A DNA stretch of 64,000 nucleotides from the NCBI RefSeq assembly GCF_009730915.1, contig NC_052489.1, positions 26,529,916 to 26,593,915 of the forward strand. Reading direction: 5' to 3'. A model generated the notes under the pieces. The model had not been told where the DNA came from and did not search any database. It saw only the letters and a program-made list of their open reading frames with translations. Source of the stretch: Dioscorea cayenensis subsp. rotundata (lineage: Eukaryota; Streptophyta; Magnoliopsida; Dioscoreales; Dioscoreaceae). Shown here one piece after another: positions 54,686 through 64,000 of this stretch; the stretch's first letter is position 1; every line of letters begins with the position of its first letter. The position numbers were made by a program, and so were the translations under genes.

Positions 54686-57600
54686 ATGGAGTGCAATAAG
54701 GAAGAGGCAATTAGAGCCAGAGGCATTGCAGAGGACAAGATGCAAAAGAAAGATTTTGTTGCAGCACGCAAAATTGCTCTCAAGGCTCAGCAGCTCTTTG
54801 CAGATCTAGATAACATCTCTCAGTTGTTAACCGTTTGTGAAGTTCATTGTTCTGCTGCAGTTAAGGTGAATGGGGAGACAGATTGGTATGGGATACTTAA
54901 AGTTGAACCAACTGCTGAAGAATCATTAATCAAGAAACAGTATCGCAAACTTGCTCTTTCACTTCATCCTGATAAAAACAAGTTTCCTGGTGCTGAAGCT
55001 GCCTTTAAACTTATTGGGGAGGCCTATATGACCCTCTCTGACAAAGGAAAACGTTCTCAGCATGACCTTAAAAGAAGTTCCAGACTCGCAGTTCCTCCTC
55101 GGCAGTCTTCTCAACAGACAAGCCGAACATCATATGTTAAGAAGCAACCTGCATATGCAAACAGTGTCCAAAATACTACCACTGGGCGTTCTAATGGCTT
55201 AAATCAGCAGCAGCCAACAACATCTGGTTTGCAAACATTCTGGACTGTTTGCCCTTATTGTGGCATGAGGTACCAGTATTACAAGAGTATATTAAACAGA
55301 GCCTTACGTTGCCAAAATTGCTTGAAGCCTTATGTTGCTTATGATTTAAATGCACAAGCAGCAGCTTCTGGGGCAAATACTGCACAATCTGGAATTCCTC
55401 AGGAGTTTTCGGGCCAGCATACTCATAATAACCTTGGTCAGCGGAGTAATTTTGGAATTCCTACTCCCAATACAGGGTTCCAGGGTAATGTGGGGAGGAC
55501 TTCAGCATCAGATCCTCGGCCAAAATCAAAAATCAATGATGCTAGTGGTAGATCCATGAACAATGGAAAAGATTGTTATACAAGAGCTGGGAACACTGGG
55601 AATGAGGTTCGGTTTGAAAAGGTAGAGCTCGAGGAAGTGAAGAAGAGGGAAAGAGTGGTGAAGCCAGCGGTGGGAAATTCAAGTCATAAGCGGAGTAGAA
55701 AAATGGCAGTAGAATCTAGTGATTCCGAGAGCACTGATGATGATACTGAGAGCTCTGATATTGAGGAGGTTAAATGTACATCTGGACAGAATACTGGGGC
55801 AACTAGTCGTTACCCAAGAAGATCTAGCAGGCAAAAACAAAATGTTAAGTACAATGAAGAGGAGAGTGATGATGCTGATGATGATGATGCTGGGGATGAC
55901 GATGATGCTGCTGCTGATGATGATTATGATGCTGCTAGCAGCTTTGTGAAATCTCCAGATTTGAAAAGGTTAAAGAAGAGTGGAACATCAGGTGATGCAA
56001 ATCAATCTGGTAAAACATACTACGAAGGACGTGACAATGTGGTCGGAGGACAAAGCAGTGGCATTGGAACTACTGTTGCTGATAAGGATGCTAACAAACA
56101 GAACACCACACTTCCGCATGATAAGTTCCAAAATGGGAATGAGTTGAATGGTGATCATATGGATACAGAAACAGATGGGGCTGAGGAGAAAGAGGGAATG
56201 CTAAAAGCTGGAAGCAGATCAACTGTTGATCTCAGCTCTGAACCATCACCTTATCTGGGTAGTTTTTCTTACCCTGATCCAGAGTTTTATGATTTTGACA
56301 AGGACAGAGGTACCGACAAATTCTCAGTTGATCAGATGTGGGCTATCTATGATGACTTGGATGGAATGCCTAGATATTATGCTCGGATTAGGAGTGTTGA
56401 TACCAAAAACTTCAAGTTATGTTACACTTGGCTAGAGCATGTTCCCTTTGGGGAATCAGAGCTTGCTTGGTCTTGTGAGAATCTGCCTGTTTCTTGTGGA
56501 AACTTTCGACTTGGTAAGTCAGATTCTACTGACGATAGGATGATTTTCTCTCATCTTATTTTCTGTGAAAAGGGCACGAAAAGAAATACGTACAAGGTAC
56601 ATCCAAGAAAAGGGGAGGTTTGGGCACTATTCAAGGGGTGGGATATTGGATGGAGTTCTTATGCAGATAATCACAGAACATATCAGTATGAGGTGGTAGA
56701 AGTGTTGTCAGATTATGTCGAAGGTCATGACATTAATGTCATTCATCTTTTTAAAGTAAAGGGGTTTGTTAGCTTGTTTATGCAAGCTCCTGGTAGCAGA
56801 ACCGGAATGCTCAAAATACCACATTATGAAATACTACGATTTTCACACAAGGTCCCTTGTTACAGAATGACTGGAAATGAAAGGGAAGGCATTCCGGAAG
56901 GCTTGCTTGAGCTTGATTCTGCTTCTTTGCCCAATGATTTTGGACATACTGCCCCTTCAATCAGTCTTGAAACTGCCACTCTTGGAGTGAAACAACCAGT
57001 TACAAAATGTGTGAGTGACCATGCAGAGAATGTTGCTGCTTGTTCTGCAGGCTTGAATGGAAAGGGTATGCAGGGACAGGCGAATACAAGCACAGATCAT
57101 CATGCTGAGCATGTGAACGGAGTTGACACCGTGGGACATCATTGGAGAAGTTCAAAAAGGGATCCAGCTTCAGAGGCATGGATACATGTTGGAAGTGAAT
57201 CCATGTCACACAAACATCAGGTTGCTGAGGAAACTGTCATTGATCATCAGGGCTCTAACGTTAAAGCTGCTGCTGCTGCTGCTGGACAGCAAAACGTCTG
57301 TGACACAGAAGCATCAAGTCCCACTTGCTATGAGTATCCTGATTCAGAATTTCACAGCTTTGAAGAAGAGAGATCATGTGACAAGTTCGAGCGTGGTCAG
57401 GTATGGGCTCTATACAGTGATGTAGACAAGTATCCCAAATATTATGGCTGGATAAGCAAAGTTGAGGTCGAAAAATTCAGAGTATATGTTACATGGCTTG
57501 AATGCTGCCCTCAGAATGAGGTTGAGAAACAGTGGGCTGAACAAGATCTACCCATTGGCTGTGGAAGGTTCAAATTCACACGGGACACAGTTGACTTTGA

Positions 57601-58012
57601 TTCAACAGACACCTTCTCTCATTTGGTTAATGCAAAACCAGCAGTGAGAAGGGATCAATTCTTTATCCACCCAATCATCAGCCAGGTCTGGGCTGTTTAC
57701 AGAAATTGGCATAATGGGTGGACACGCAAAGACTTGGAGAACTGTGAATATGATGTTGTGGAAATCTATAGACATACTGGGTCTCAATTGGAGGCCCTAC
57801 TGCTGGAAAAGGTGGAGGGTTATAGAGCAGTCTTCAAACCTGCGAGAAAGGATGGTACTTGGCATAAGATGGAGGTATTGGCAAATGAATATGCGCGGTT
57901 TTCTCATCGAATCCCCGCATTCAAGTTGACACAAGAGCGGGGTGGCAAGCTGGGAGGCTTCTGGGAACTTGATCCTGCATCGGTGCCGGATGTTTTGTTG
58001 TTCCCAAGCTGA
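54686..58012 (+). CDS. DnaJ-domain protein with two DUF3444 domains
   Basis: A 1108-residue protein on one coding exon. Residues 1-60 form a conserved helical region typical of this plant group (EEAIRARGIAEDKM). The J domain spans about 66-130 with the essential HPD at 94-96, so it can stimulate an Hsp70. A zinc-ribbon-like unit with CPYCG (189, 192) and CQNC (209, 212) follows. About 340-420 is Ser/Asp-rich with long Asp runs. DUF3444 repeats lie near 530-735 and 885-1090; each begins with a PD(P/S)EF motif and contains (Q)(M/V)WA(I/L)Y and GRF/NFRLG-type segments. Such proteins are thought to be nuclear or cytosolic; DUF3444 has no firm function. Coding capacity is intact. The leader is split by intron(s) upstream. 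Confidence 0.92.
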   Translation: MECNKEEAIRARGIAEDKMQKKDFVAARKIALKAQQLFADLDNISQLLTVCEVHCSAAVKVNGETDWYGILKVEPTAEESLIKKQYRKLALSLHPDKNKFPGAEAAFKLIGEAYMTLSDKGKRSQHDLKRSSRLAVPPRQSSQQTSRTSYVKKQPAYANSVQNTTTGRSNGLNQQQPTTSGLQTFWTVCPYCGMRYQYYKSILNRALRCQNCLKPYVAYDLNAQAAASGANTAQSGIPQEFSGQHTHNNLGQRSNFGIPTPNTGFQGNVGRTSASDPRPKSKINDASGRSMNNGKDCYTRAGNTGNEVRFEKVELEEVKKRERVVKPAVGNSSHKRSRKMAVESSDSESTDDDTESSDIEEVKCTSGQNTGATSRYPRRSSRQKQNVKYNEEESDDADDDDAGDDDDAAADDDYDAASSFVKSPDLKRLKKSGTSGDANQSGKTYYEGRDNVVGGQSSGIGTTVADKDANKQNTTLPHDKFQNGNELNGDHMDTETDGAEEKEGMLKAGSRSTVDLSSEPSPYLGSFSYPDPEFYDFDKDRGTDKFSVDQMWAIYDDLDGMPRYYARIRSVDTKNFKLCYTWLEHVPFGESELAWSCENLPVSCGNFRLGKSDSTDDRMIFSHLIFCEKGTKRNTYKVHPRKGEVWALFKGWDIGWSSYADNHRTYQYEVVEVLSDYVEGHDINVIHLFKVKGFVSLFMQAPGSRTGMLKIPHYEILRFSHKVPCYRMTGNEREGIPEGLLELDSASLPNDFGHTAPSISLETATLGVKQPVTKCVSDHAENVAACSAGLNGKGMQGQANTSTDHHAEHVNGVDTVGHHWRSSKRDPASEAWIHVGSESMSHKHQVAEETVIDHQGSNVKAAAAAAGQQNVCDTEASSPTCYEYPDSEFHSFEEERSCDKFERGQVWALYSDVDKYPKYYGWISKVEVEKFRVYVTWLECCPQNEVEKQWAEQDLPIGCGRFKFTRDTVDFDSTDTFSHLVNAKPAVRRDQFFIHPIISQVWAVYRNWHNGWTRKDLENCEYDVVEIYRHTGSQLEALLLEKVEGYRAVFKPARKDGTWHKMEVLANEYARFSHRIPAFKLTQERGGKLGGFWELDPASVPDVLLFPS

Positions 58013-58922
58013 TTCATCAAAGCGAAGATGTTTTGAACTCTTCTCCTCAGGAGGGAAATTCATGGTAGAGGAGAAGCAGCCAAGCATGAAAACATTTTTG
58101 GGGGTAGGAAATGGCAGGGCTTATGACATGGATTGCATTCTTGACTTGTTTTTTTCTTAAAATGTTCTAGTTCATTTGCTTAATGAAATAGCGTCAGGTA
58201 GAGGCCTGCGGAACTTGTATTATTCTCATCTGCTCAGTCTCTTTGTAAAGCAAAGCTGGTCTTGTATGTCTCATCCATGCCCTCTATTTAGCTATATATC
58301 AAGGAGGTGGTTTCGTGGGTCTTGGACTATGTGATTTGACATATTTGCGCCTATATTGGGCTTTATGTTTCTCATCTTTCTTACATATTATCTTTAACTG
58401 CAATCGCGATTCAGCTCAGTTTGTGGATATGTTGGCTTTAAATTCTTGAAGACATTTCAAGTGTTTTTCTGGCTTTTGTGGTTTGCTTAATTTCGGATTG
58501 TTATTATTAACCCAAATCAGTGACGAACTCAGATTTCGTGTATATATGTATATATTATACATATGAAATAAATTTTTTATTATACAATACTAAAATAATA
58601 AAATTATTTTTTTTTTTATAATTATTTTGGATGGATTTTCGAAGTAAGATATATAAATATATTTTTGATAATGCTAACTAACGCATGCAGATTTTCATTT
58701 TCACTACATGAGATGTTAGTTTATTAAAAGACTTATTAGTTTTTAAAAAGCTTATGGATCCACATTATTAAAAAATATATGGTTAATTTATATGTATATC
58801 AAATATATATACTTATTATAAATTTTTTGAAAAGTAATGGGGGTCAAGGATTTCTATGGATATCCGGTCAGACCCAAATGAATTTTTTTTTTCATAATTT
58901 AGAAAATTAAAAATCTTATTAG
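58013..58922. other. DnaJ gene 3' UTR and spacer
   Basis: No gene. 58516-58860 begins CAGTGACGAACTCAGATTTC and ends near ATGGGGGTCAAGGATTTC, which loosely resemble opposed ends of a small DNA transposon. This is too weak to call as an element. Confidence 0.4.
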
Positions 58923-58994
58923 GGGGCATTCCGAGAATTGAACTCGGGACCTCTCGCACCCTAAGCGAGAATCATACCACTAGACCAAATGCCC
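58923..58994 (-). tRNA. tRNA-Pro (anticodon AGG)
   Basis: On the minus strand a 72-nt cloverleaf runs from GGGCATT at 58994 to AATGCCC and discriminator C at 58923. The 7-bp acceptor stem is fully paired. Box A is TGGTCTAGTGGT and box B GAGTTCAATTC. The anticodon arm is CTCGC, loop TTAGGGT, GCGAG, giving AGG. The T arm is CCGAG/CTCGG. There is no intron. It decodes proline CCU (and CCC with inosine). A T run for polymerase III termination was not obvious right after the gene. Confidence 0.95.
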
Positions 58995-59200
58995 GTGTCG
59001 GTTGAGGTTATCTTTTTTCATTATAACTCCAATATATATAAATTTCTAAACCGCAAACCCCAAATAGTTGGCGGAGTTGTCCGTCTTTCCCTCCAGAATC
59101 CCGCCCCCAATTTTTCCCACTCCCTCCCACTGTCCACTGCCGCCCTCCATCTCATCCCTTCCCTCCAATCCATCTCTGAAAACCCCCCGATCATCACACA

Positions 59201-62200
59201 ATGCCCTCCCTCCCCGCTGATTTCGAGGAAACCCAGCCCCTCGATTCCCCTCGATCCGGTGCGTAAACTACAAAGATCTCTTCTTTTTTCCTTTCTTGTT
59301 TGCTTTCTTGATAATTTTTCCCTTTAATTATTGATTCTTGAATCACTAAAACCCCTGGCTTGTCTCGATGACGCAGTTGATGGCGGCCGGTTGATGGATC
59401 GTCATCTATTTGGCGAGACTCAGGCGCTTGATGATCCGGATTTTGATGATCTGGGGATTTGTGACTGGGGTAAGACCCAATTGATCGACGATGGTGACCA
59501 AGACGATATAGGAACGGAGAGAACTGTTGTGCAGAGTGATAGCGAGGGTTTATTGGATGATGGCACTAGCCATTGTGGAGGAGAGACCAAGCTTGGTGTT
59601 GATGGTATGATTTCAGAGAAGAAGGAACCTCCTGTGGATTCAGATGCTTCCACTGATGATGAGGGCTGCAAAGGTTCCTTTTTTGCCTCCTCTGCTTGTG
59701 TGAGTGCGCGTTTTATTTATTTATTTTATTCATTTTGTAGATATATTGATTTTCATGAACACATTTAACTTTTGATGCCACAACAATGCTCAAGCGTGTC
59801 TCTTGGGTTTTGCTAACAGTTTCAACATATAACGTTTTGTTTCCAATTATGTCTTTCTTGATGTTCTTTTCATATTTTGCTGTTGTGTCATGCCAGTTTG
59901 TTTGTTGTCATTAAACAGGACCTTTTGTAGATGTTTGGTATCTATTTTGTTTTATGAAATAGCTAGTGTGTGGTTCTAATGAATATGAGGGCCAACACAT
60001 GGCAAATTTATTTAATGTTATTTTCTTGTTCAATGTTTTATTTTTATTTTTTAATTTTTGGATTATCAGTTTCTCTTATGGACATCAATTTGTTTAACTG
60101 GGATGTTGATTTCATGCTACAGGGACACATATCTCTTCTTCATTACTTCTAAATGGAGGTTCTTGCAAGTCTAATGGTGTGTGACCTTCCTGAATTTTCT
60201 GTCAGAATATTTTCTTTTTTGTTTCCCACCATGTTTGAGTTGCTTTTTGCTATGAATTAAATAAATCATGTGTGCTAGATTCTGGAACTATGTTTTTCAT
60301 GCTTATGCAAAGTTTTCCTTTGCAACTGCTTATGTAGGTCCTGTCAGGAGGAATTTTACTTCAGTACGAGCGGCATCTCTGCGGGCTTCTGCCCTTGCCG
60401 CTCGCATTGCCGCTCCTAAGACAACTGGTAGTAATCCAAACTCCTCTTGTAGTGACAGTGAGTCCAGTCAAATGCAAGAAGATCTTGTTAGCAGACTGTC
60501 TTGTAAACGGGTTCTTGAATTTGATAGCTCACCTAATGCTGCAGCTGATTTAATATCCTGCCATGTTAAAACAGTTGAAGAAAGAGATGAAACTAAGGGT
60601 AGGAGTGATGATAATAGCATAATGAAATCCTTTAAAGAGGTGACACCAGAGGAAGAACAAACGATTGGTGGCAACTTGCATGCAGGATTGACTTATGTTC
60701 ATTCACAAGAACCTGAATCACAGTCCCAGGCTAATGCATTGGATGTTGTGGACAACTTCTTGTTGATTAATGAGATTGGATTATCTCAGGATGTTAACAC
60801 TGAAAATGCTCATAAAGTGCAGTTAACTCCAATTTCTTGTGTGAAGGGGACACGATCTTTGGCTCAGAAAGTTGATCTGAGAAGTCCAGTTGGAAAGAGA
60901 GGGATTTTTGAATGGGTTGATAGCCTTGAGGATGACGGAGGAGGTGATTTTTTCCGCAGAAAAAAAGACCTGTTCTTCAAGAAGAAAGACAAACGAAAAA
61001 AATCACAGAGTGTTCCTGCAAAGGCTCGACGCCTTTGTTTGGGAACAACTGAAGATGCAATGCATAGGGTTGTGGAGAATAAAGATTCAATCCCCCGAAA
61101 CAACTTGGAGACAAGAATCTTTGCTTCTGATTCAAAGCTGATACTAAACGATTCCCTAATAAATGATAAAGCACTTGTTTCCATTAAAGTAAAGAAGAAT
61201 CTTGACAAGTATTTAGATGAGCTATCAAGTCCAAAGCATCTAGAGCAGCAATTGGAAGCAACTGGTGGCGGTGAAGATGCAATTATGAATGCTGTTGGTC
61301 CTGATACCCAAATGGCAGCCGAAGCCATGGAGGCCTTGGGTCAAAACTTGTCAATTATTGGCTCAAAGGATGATGCCCTTCCATTATTTGGTATTGCTGA
61401 AAAATCTAGCCATGACACAGTGATTGAAGTGCCACCAAAGAGAGTCTTACGCCAGAGGAGGGTTTCAGAGAATGTTGGAGTGGGTTCTGAATGTAAAAGG
61501 GTGCCTCTAAAACGTCACTCAAAAGTAAGCAGGGTTGTCCATAATCTTTCTCCAGAAGGGCAGTCAAATACAGGAAGCTTAGCCAATGGAAATGAATCTT
61601 CTGCATCTCTCAATGTAGAAAATAGGGTGTTGGACAGAGATGCTTCTAGGGCCTTGAAAATAATTGATAATCCTGTTGTAAATGGACCTGGATCTATGAT
61701 TCGAGATTTGACTAGTCACTGTAACAGGTTAGATGTTAATAAGCTGCGTGAGGAGGACTCCAATATCAGATCTCCAGCTAAAGATGTGTTTCATTGCCCC
61801 AAAAGGAGGAGAACTTGCCATAGTATTTCAGGTTCTGGTGCCTTGAAAGATAACCCTTGTTTGAAGAACCAATCAGCACTTGTCATCGATATGCTGGCAA
61901 CAATTGTAAATCCACCAACAGGGCAAAGGAAAAAAATTTTCATCAAAAGTGTTTGTGGAATCCGTGATTTAGCAATTCAGAAGAGAAGAGCAGCTTTCAT
62001 GCACAAGAAATCCTACTTTGATACGACACCTCCTAACACTGAAAAATCATCCAGAGTATCTGGTGTGAAGACAAGGTCATCTATGAATTCATCTTTATTC
62101 AAACATCATCCAGAAAAGAAAGTCACTGGACGCCAAAGGGAAGCAATTTTTAATGAAGCTGGGTTAGCTGATGCTGTTCACGATGACTCTATAGTGGCCA

Positions 62201-64000
62201 CTAGTGATAGGGCAAATAATACAGAAGCAACATTAGGAATGCAAGATGAGGTTTCTATTTGCCATACAAAAGATGGAGGAGAGTGTTCCAAATCAGCGCA
62301 CACACCCAAAGGAAAAGTTTCACTGTCTGCCCTGAATTGTACATCACCACTAAAAGATGCAGATGCAGTTTCCCCTGTTTGTATGGCTCAAGACCCTTCA
62401 AGAATCTCAAGCAAGAAAGGATTCTCAATGTTATCACTTACCAGAGAGCTTACCAGATTAGATGCCACTTCATCAACCCCAAGCCAGATCTCGAAACATT
62501 CACGTAGAAGAAAAGATATGGCCAGTGTTCATGTCTTGTTCAGCCATCATTTGGATGGGGATATAATTAAACAGCAAAAGAAGGTTGCTGATTTTTATGG
62601 TTTTATTTACCCTCAAGATTTAAATTAAAATTTTCTAATTAATAATTACATGATCTGTTCTTATGTTGGTTTTATTAACTAGATCTTGGCACGCTTGGGG
62701 GCTCACTTGGCATCCTCTATGTCAGATGCAACACACTTTGTCACGGATAAGTTTGTACGTACAAGGAACATGCTTGAAGCAATAGCTCTGGGTAAACCTG
62801 TGGTGACCTATATGTGGCTTGAAAGTTGTGGACAGGCAAGCTGTTTTATTGACGAGAAAAATTATATATTGAGGGATTTTAAAAAGGAAAAAGAAATTGG
62901 CTTCATCATGCCTGTCTCTTTGGCGCGTTCATGCCAAAGCCCACTCTTGCAGGTATTTATCAGTTGCTTGATGCATCTACGTAGATTATAGGTAGGAGCA
63001 TTTTTTACTATGACATTGCTGATAACTCTCTATTTTTTCTAGGGGAAAAGAGTGTTTATAACACCAAATGTAAAACCTAGCCGAGAAGTTGTTGCAAGCT
63101 TGGTTAAAGCAGCTCAAGGCCTGGTATTGTTCGATGCAATATTTTAGACTACATAGCATAAAACTTTTAATTGCCTTTTCTGCACTTTGTGCTTGATTTT
63201 TATGTTCTTACAAATTTCTAGGTAGAATGTTGTTGCTGTTAGTTGTGTTTGTTTTTCCAGTTGGTAGGTTTGCTAAATTTATATCCTCATTAGTCATGTT
63301 TTCAGCACTTAGTTAAAATCATCAGTAGGTGTCATTGTGTTGGTGTTTATTTTAAATTTGTTTATTCCCATAACTTGTGTGTTGATGCTATTGGTTTTGC
63401 TATTCCGCTACTTCAATTTGCTTCTAGCTCAAATATTTTTGTTCAAGTTCTCATGGTCAGTCTCTTAATTATTACAGTTATGCTCTATAGTTTTAGATTT
63501 TGTGAAATCTTCCAAAGAAGAATTTGTGATTTAATGAAAGTCAACATGAATTCTTGGCTTAAAATCCGGCAATGCATTTTTTTATCAGAAGATTGTTGAT
63601 GTTACTTCAAGTTGTATATTTCCCCATTCACAGTAGCTTTAATATAGGAAACCTTTTGATGACATTTGAATCTATTTTTTTTTTTCTTGCATAGCTTCAA
63701 ACACTCGATCAGTTCTAGTTTACTTCACGCCTATATTCATGCCTAACAATCCCATATTTTAAGTGTAGCCAATAGAGAGGATCGGGAGAAACACGATAAA
63801 GGATGACAAACTACTAGATGATCTCTTGGTCCTCTCCTGTGAAGAAGATTACCCGACGTGCATACCTTTACTTGAAAAAGGTAATTACCACCTTATTCTT
63901 TAACTACAAAACCAATTATATATATATAACCCCAGATGCCAAATCAAACAGTCGTTGTCTTCTAAACTTAATGCAGGAATGGAAGTTTTCAGCTCAGAAC
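59201..64000 (+). CDS. BRCT-domain DNA-damage protein, 3' end outside the window
   Basis: Exons 59201-59258, 59377-59673, 60123-60176, 60338-62583, 62683-62952, 63043-63123, 63769-63880 and 63977 onward join in phase; at least 1072 residues are visible. The N-terminus repeats an acidic ETQ motif (FEETQPLD, GETQALDD, GKTQLIDD). The long fourth exon encodes basic, low-complexity sequence with many SQ/TQ and Lys/Arg runs. Tandem BRCT domains start near exon 4's end: VHVLFSHHLDG, then LGAHLASSMSDATHFVTD and KPVVTYMWLESCGQA, then GKRVFITPNVKPSREVV and, at the edge, GMEVFSSE. Plant proteins of this type are annotated as BRCT-domain DNA-repair proteins and look like MDC1/PTIP mediators that bind phosphorylated partners in the nucleus. 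A tRNA gene lies 200 bp upstream in the opposite direction. Confidence 0.85.

Noticed and set aside
60268-60337. Coding extension upstream of BRCT exon 4
   Set aside because: The frame opens before 60338, but the preceding bases end in a TATGTAG acceptor and exon 3 joins in phase at 60338. An alternative exon starting after the TAG at 60269-60278 would run into a stop.
60864-61328. 154-residue minus-strand open frame in the BRCT gene
   Set aside because: Antisense to a continuous coding exon; composition explained by the sense codons.
1-64000. LTR retrotransposon, endogenous virus or Polinton-like copy
   Set aside because: I looked for long direct repeats and for polymerase, integrase or capsid-like frames and saw none.

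Overview
The window is nuclear DNA of a flowering plant. Its genes have many short exons with GT..AG introns in AT-rich DNA, and nearly every recognisable product is a plant family: plastid sigma factor, plastid acyl carrier protein, arabinogalactan protein, SCD2, auxin response factor, dehydroquinase-shikimate dehydrogenase, and a DUF3444 DnaJ protein. The species cannot be named from this sequence. Intergenic DNA and long introns are rich in TA, ATTA, GT, CT and AAC microsatellites. A few small transposon or SINE-like pieces are present. I found no LTR element, virus copy, CRISPR array or bacterial-type operon.

Layout. 1-327 (+): last exon of an armadillo-repeat gene, probably LFR. 1466-3896 (+): five-exon plastid sigma factor, nearest SIG4 in length. 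5251-7775 (-): three-exon single-domain GIY-YIG endonuclease. 9743-12604 (+): CTU2, tRNA wobble-uridine thiolation. 13062-13390 (-): decayed DUF538 gene. 14251-17346 (+): plastid acyl carrier protein. 18448-18861 (+): small GPI-anchored arabinogalactan protein. 20519-28093 (+): SCD2-like trafficking/cytokinesis protein in 15 exons. 29040-31659 (+): cytosolic Cu/Zn superoxide dismutase with a 5' UTR intron. 32269-37339 (-): auxin response factor of the ARF2 type in 14 exons. 37.4-43.4 kb: gene-poor, repeat-rich DNA with an isolated GC-rich island. 43443-45761 (+): conserved probable plastid protein of unknown function. 47233-49936 (+): dehydroquinase-shikimate dehydrogenase carrying a frameshift near its end. 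51774-58012 (+): DnaJ-DUF3444 protein with a 2.8-kb intron-containing leader. 58923-58994 (-): tRNA-Pro(AGG). 59201-64000 (+): BRCT-domain DNA-damage protein, cut by the window edge.

The genes do not form a single pathway. They are mostly housekeeping genes (fatty-acid synthesis, plastid transcription, tRNA modification, aromatic amino-acid supply, oxidative-stress defence, genome maintenance) plus auxin signalling and vesicle traffic. Exon boundaries were set by matching splice phase across junctions; for most genes every junction closes in frame.

The most interesting points are: a miR398-type target site in the superoxide dismutase leader that exists only after the 5' UTR intron is spliced out; the dehydroquinase-shikimate dehydrogenase copy, which has no transit peptide, a Thr-to-Gly change in its substrate pocket and a 7-bp duplication that shifts the frame; a short GIY-YIG nuclease with a long overlapping upstream reading frame; and several tandem duplications inside introns. 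I did not see a convincing undescribed multi-gene system.
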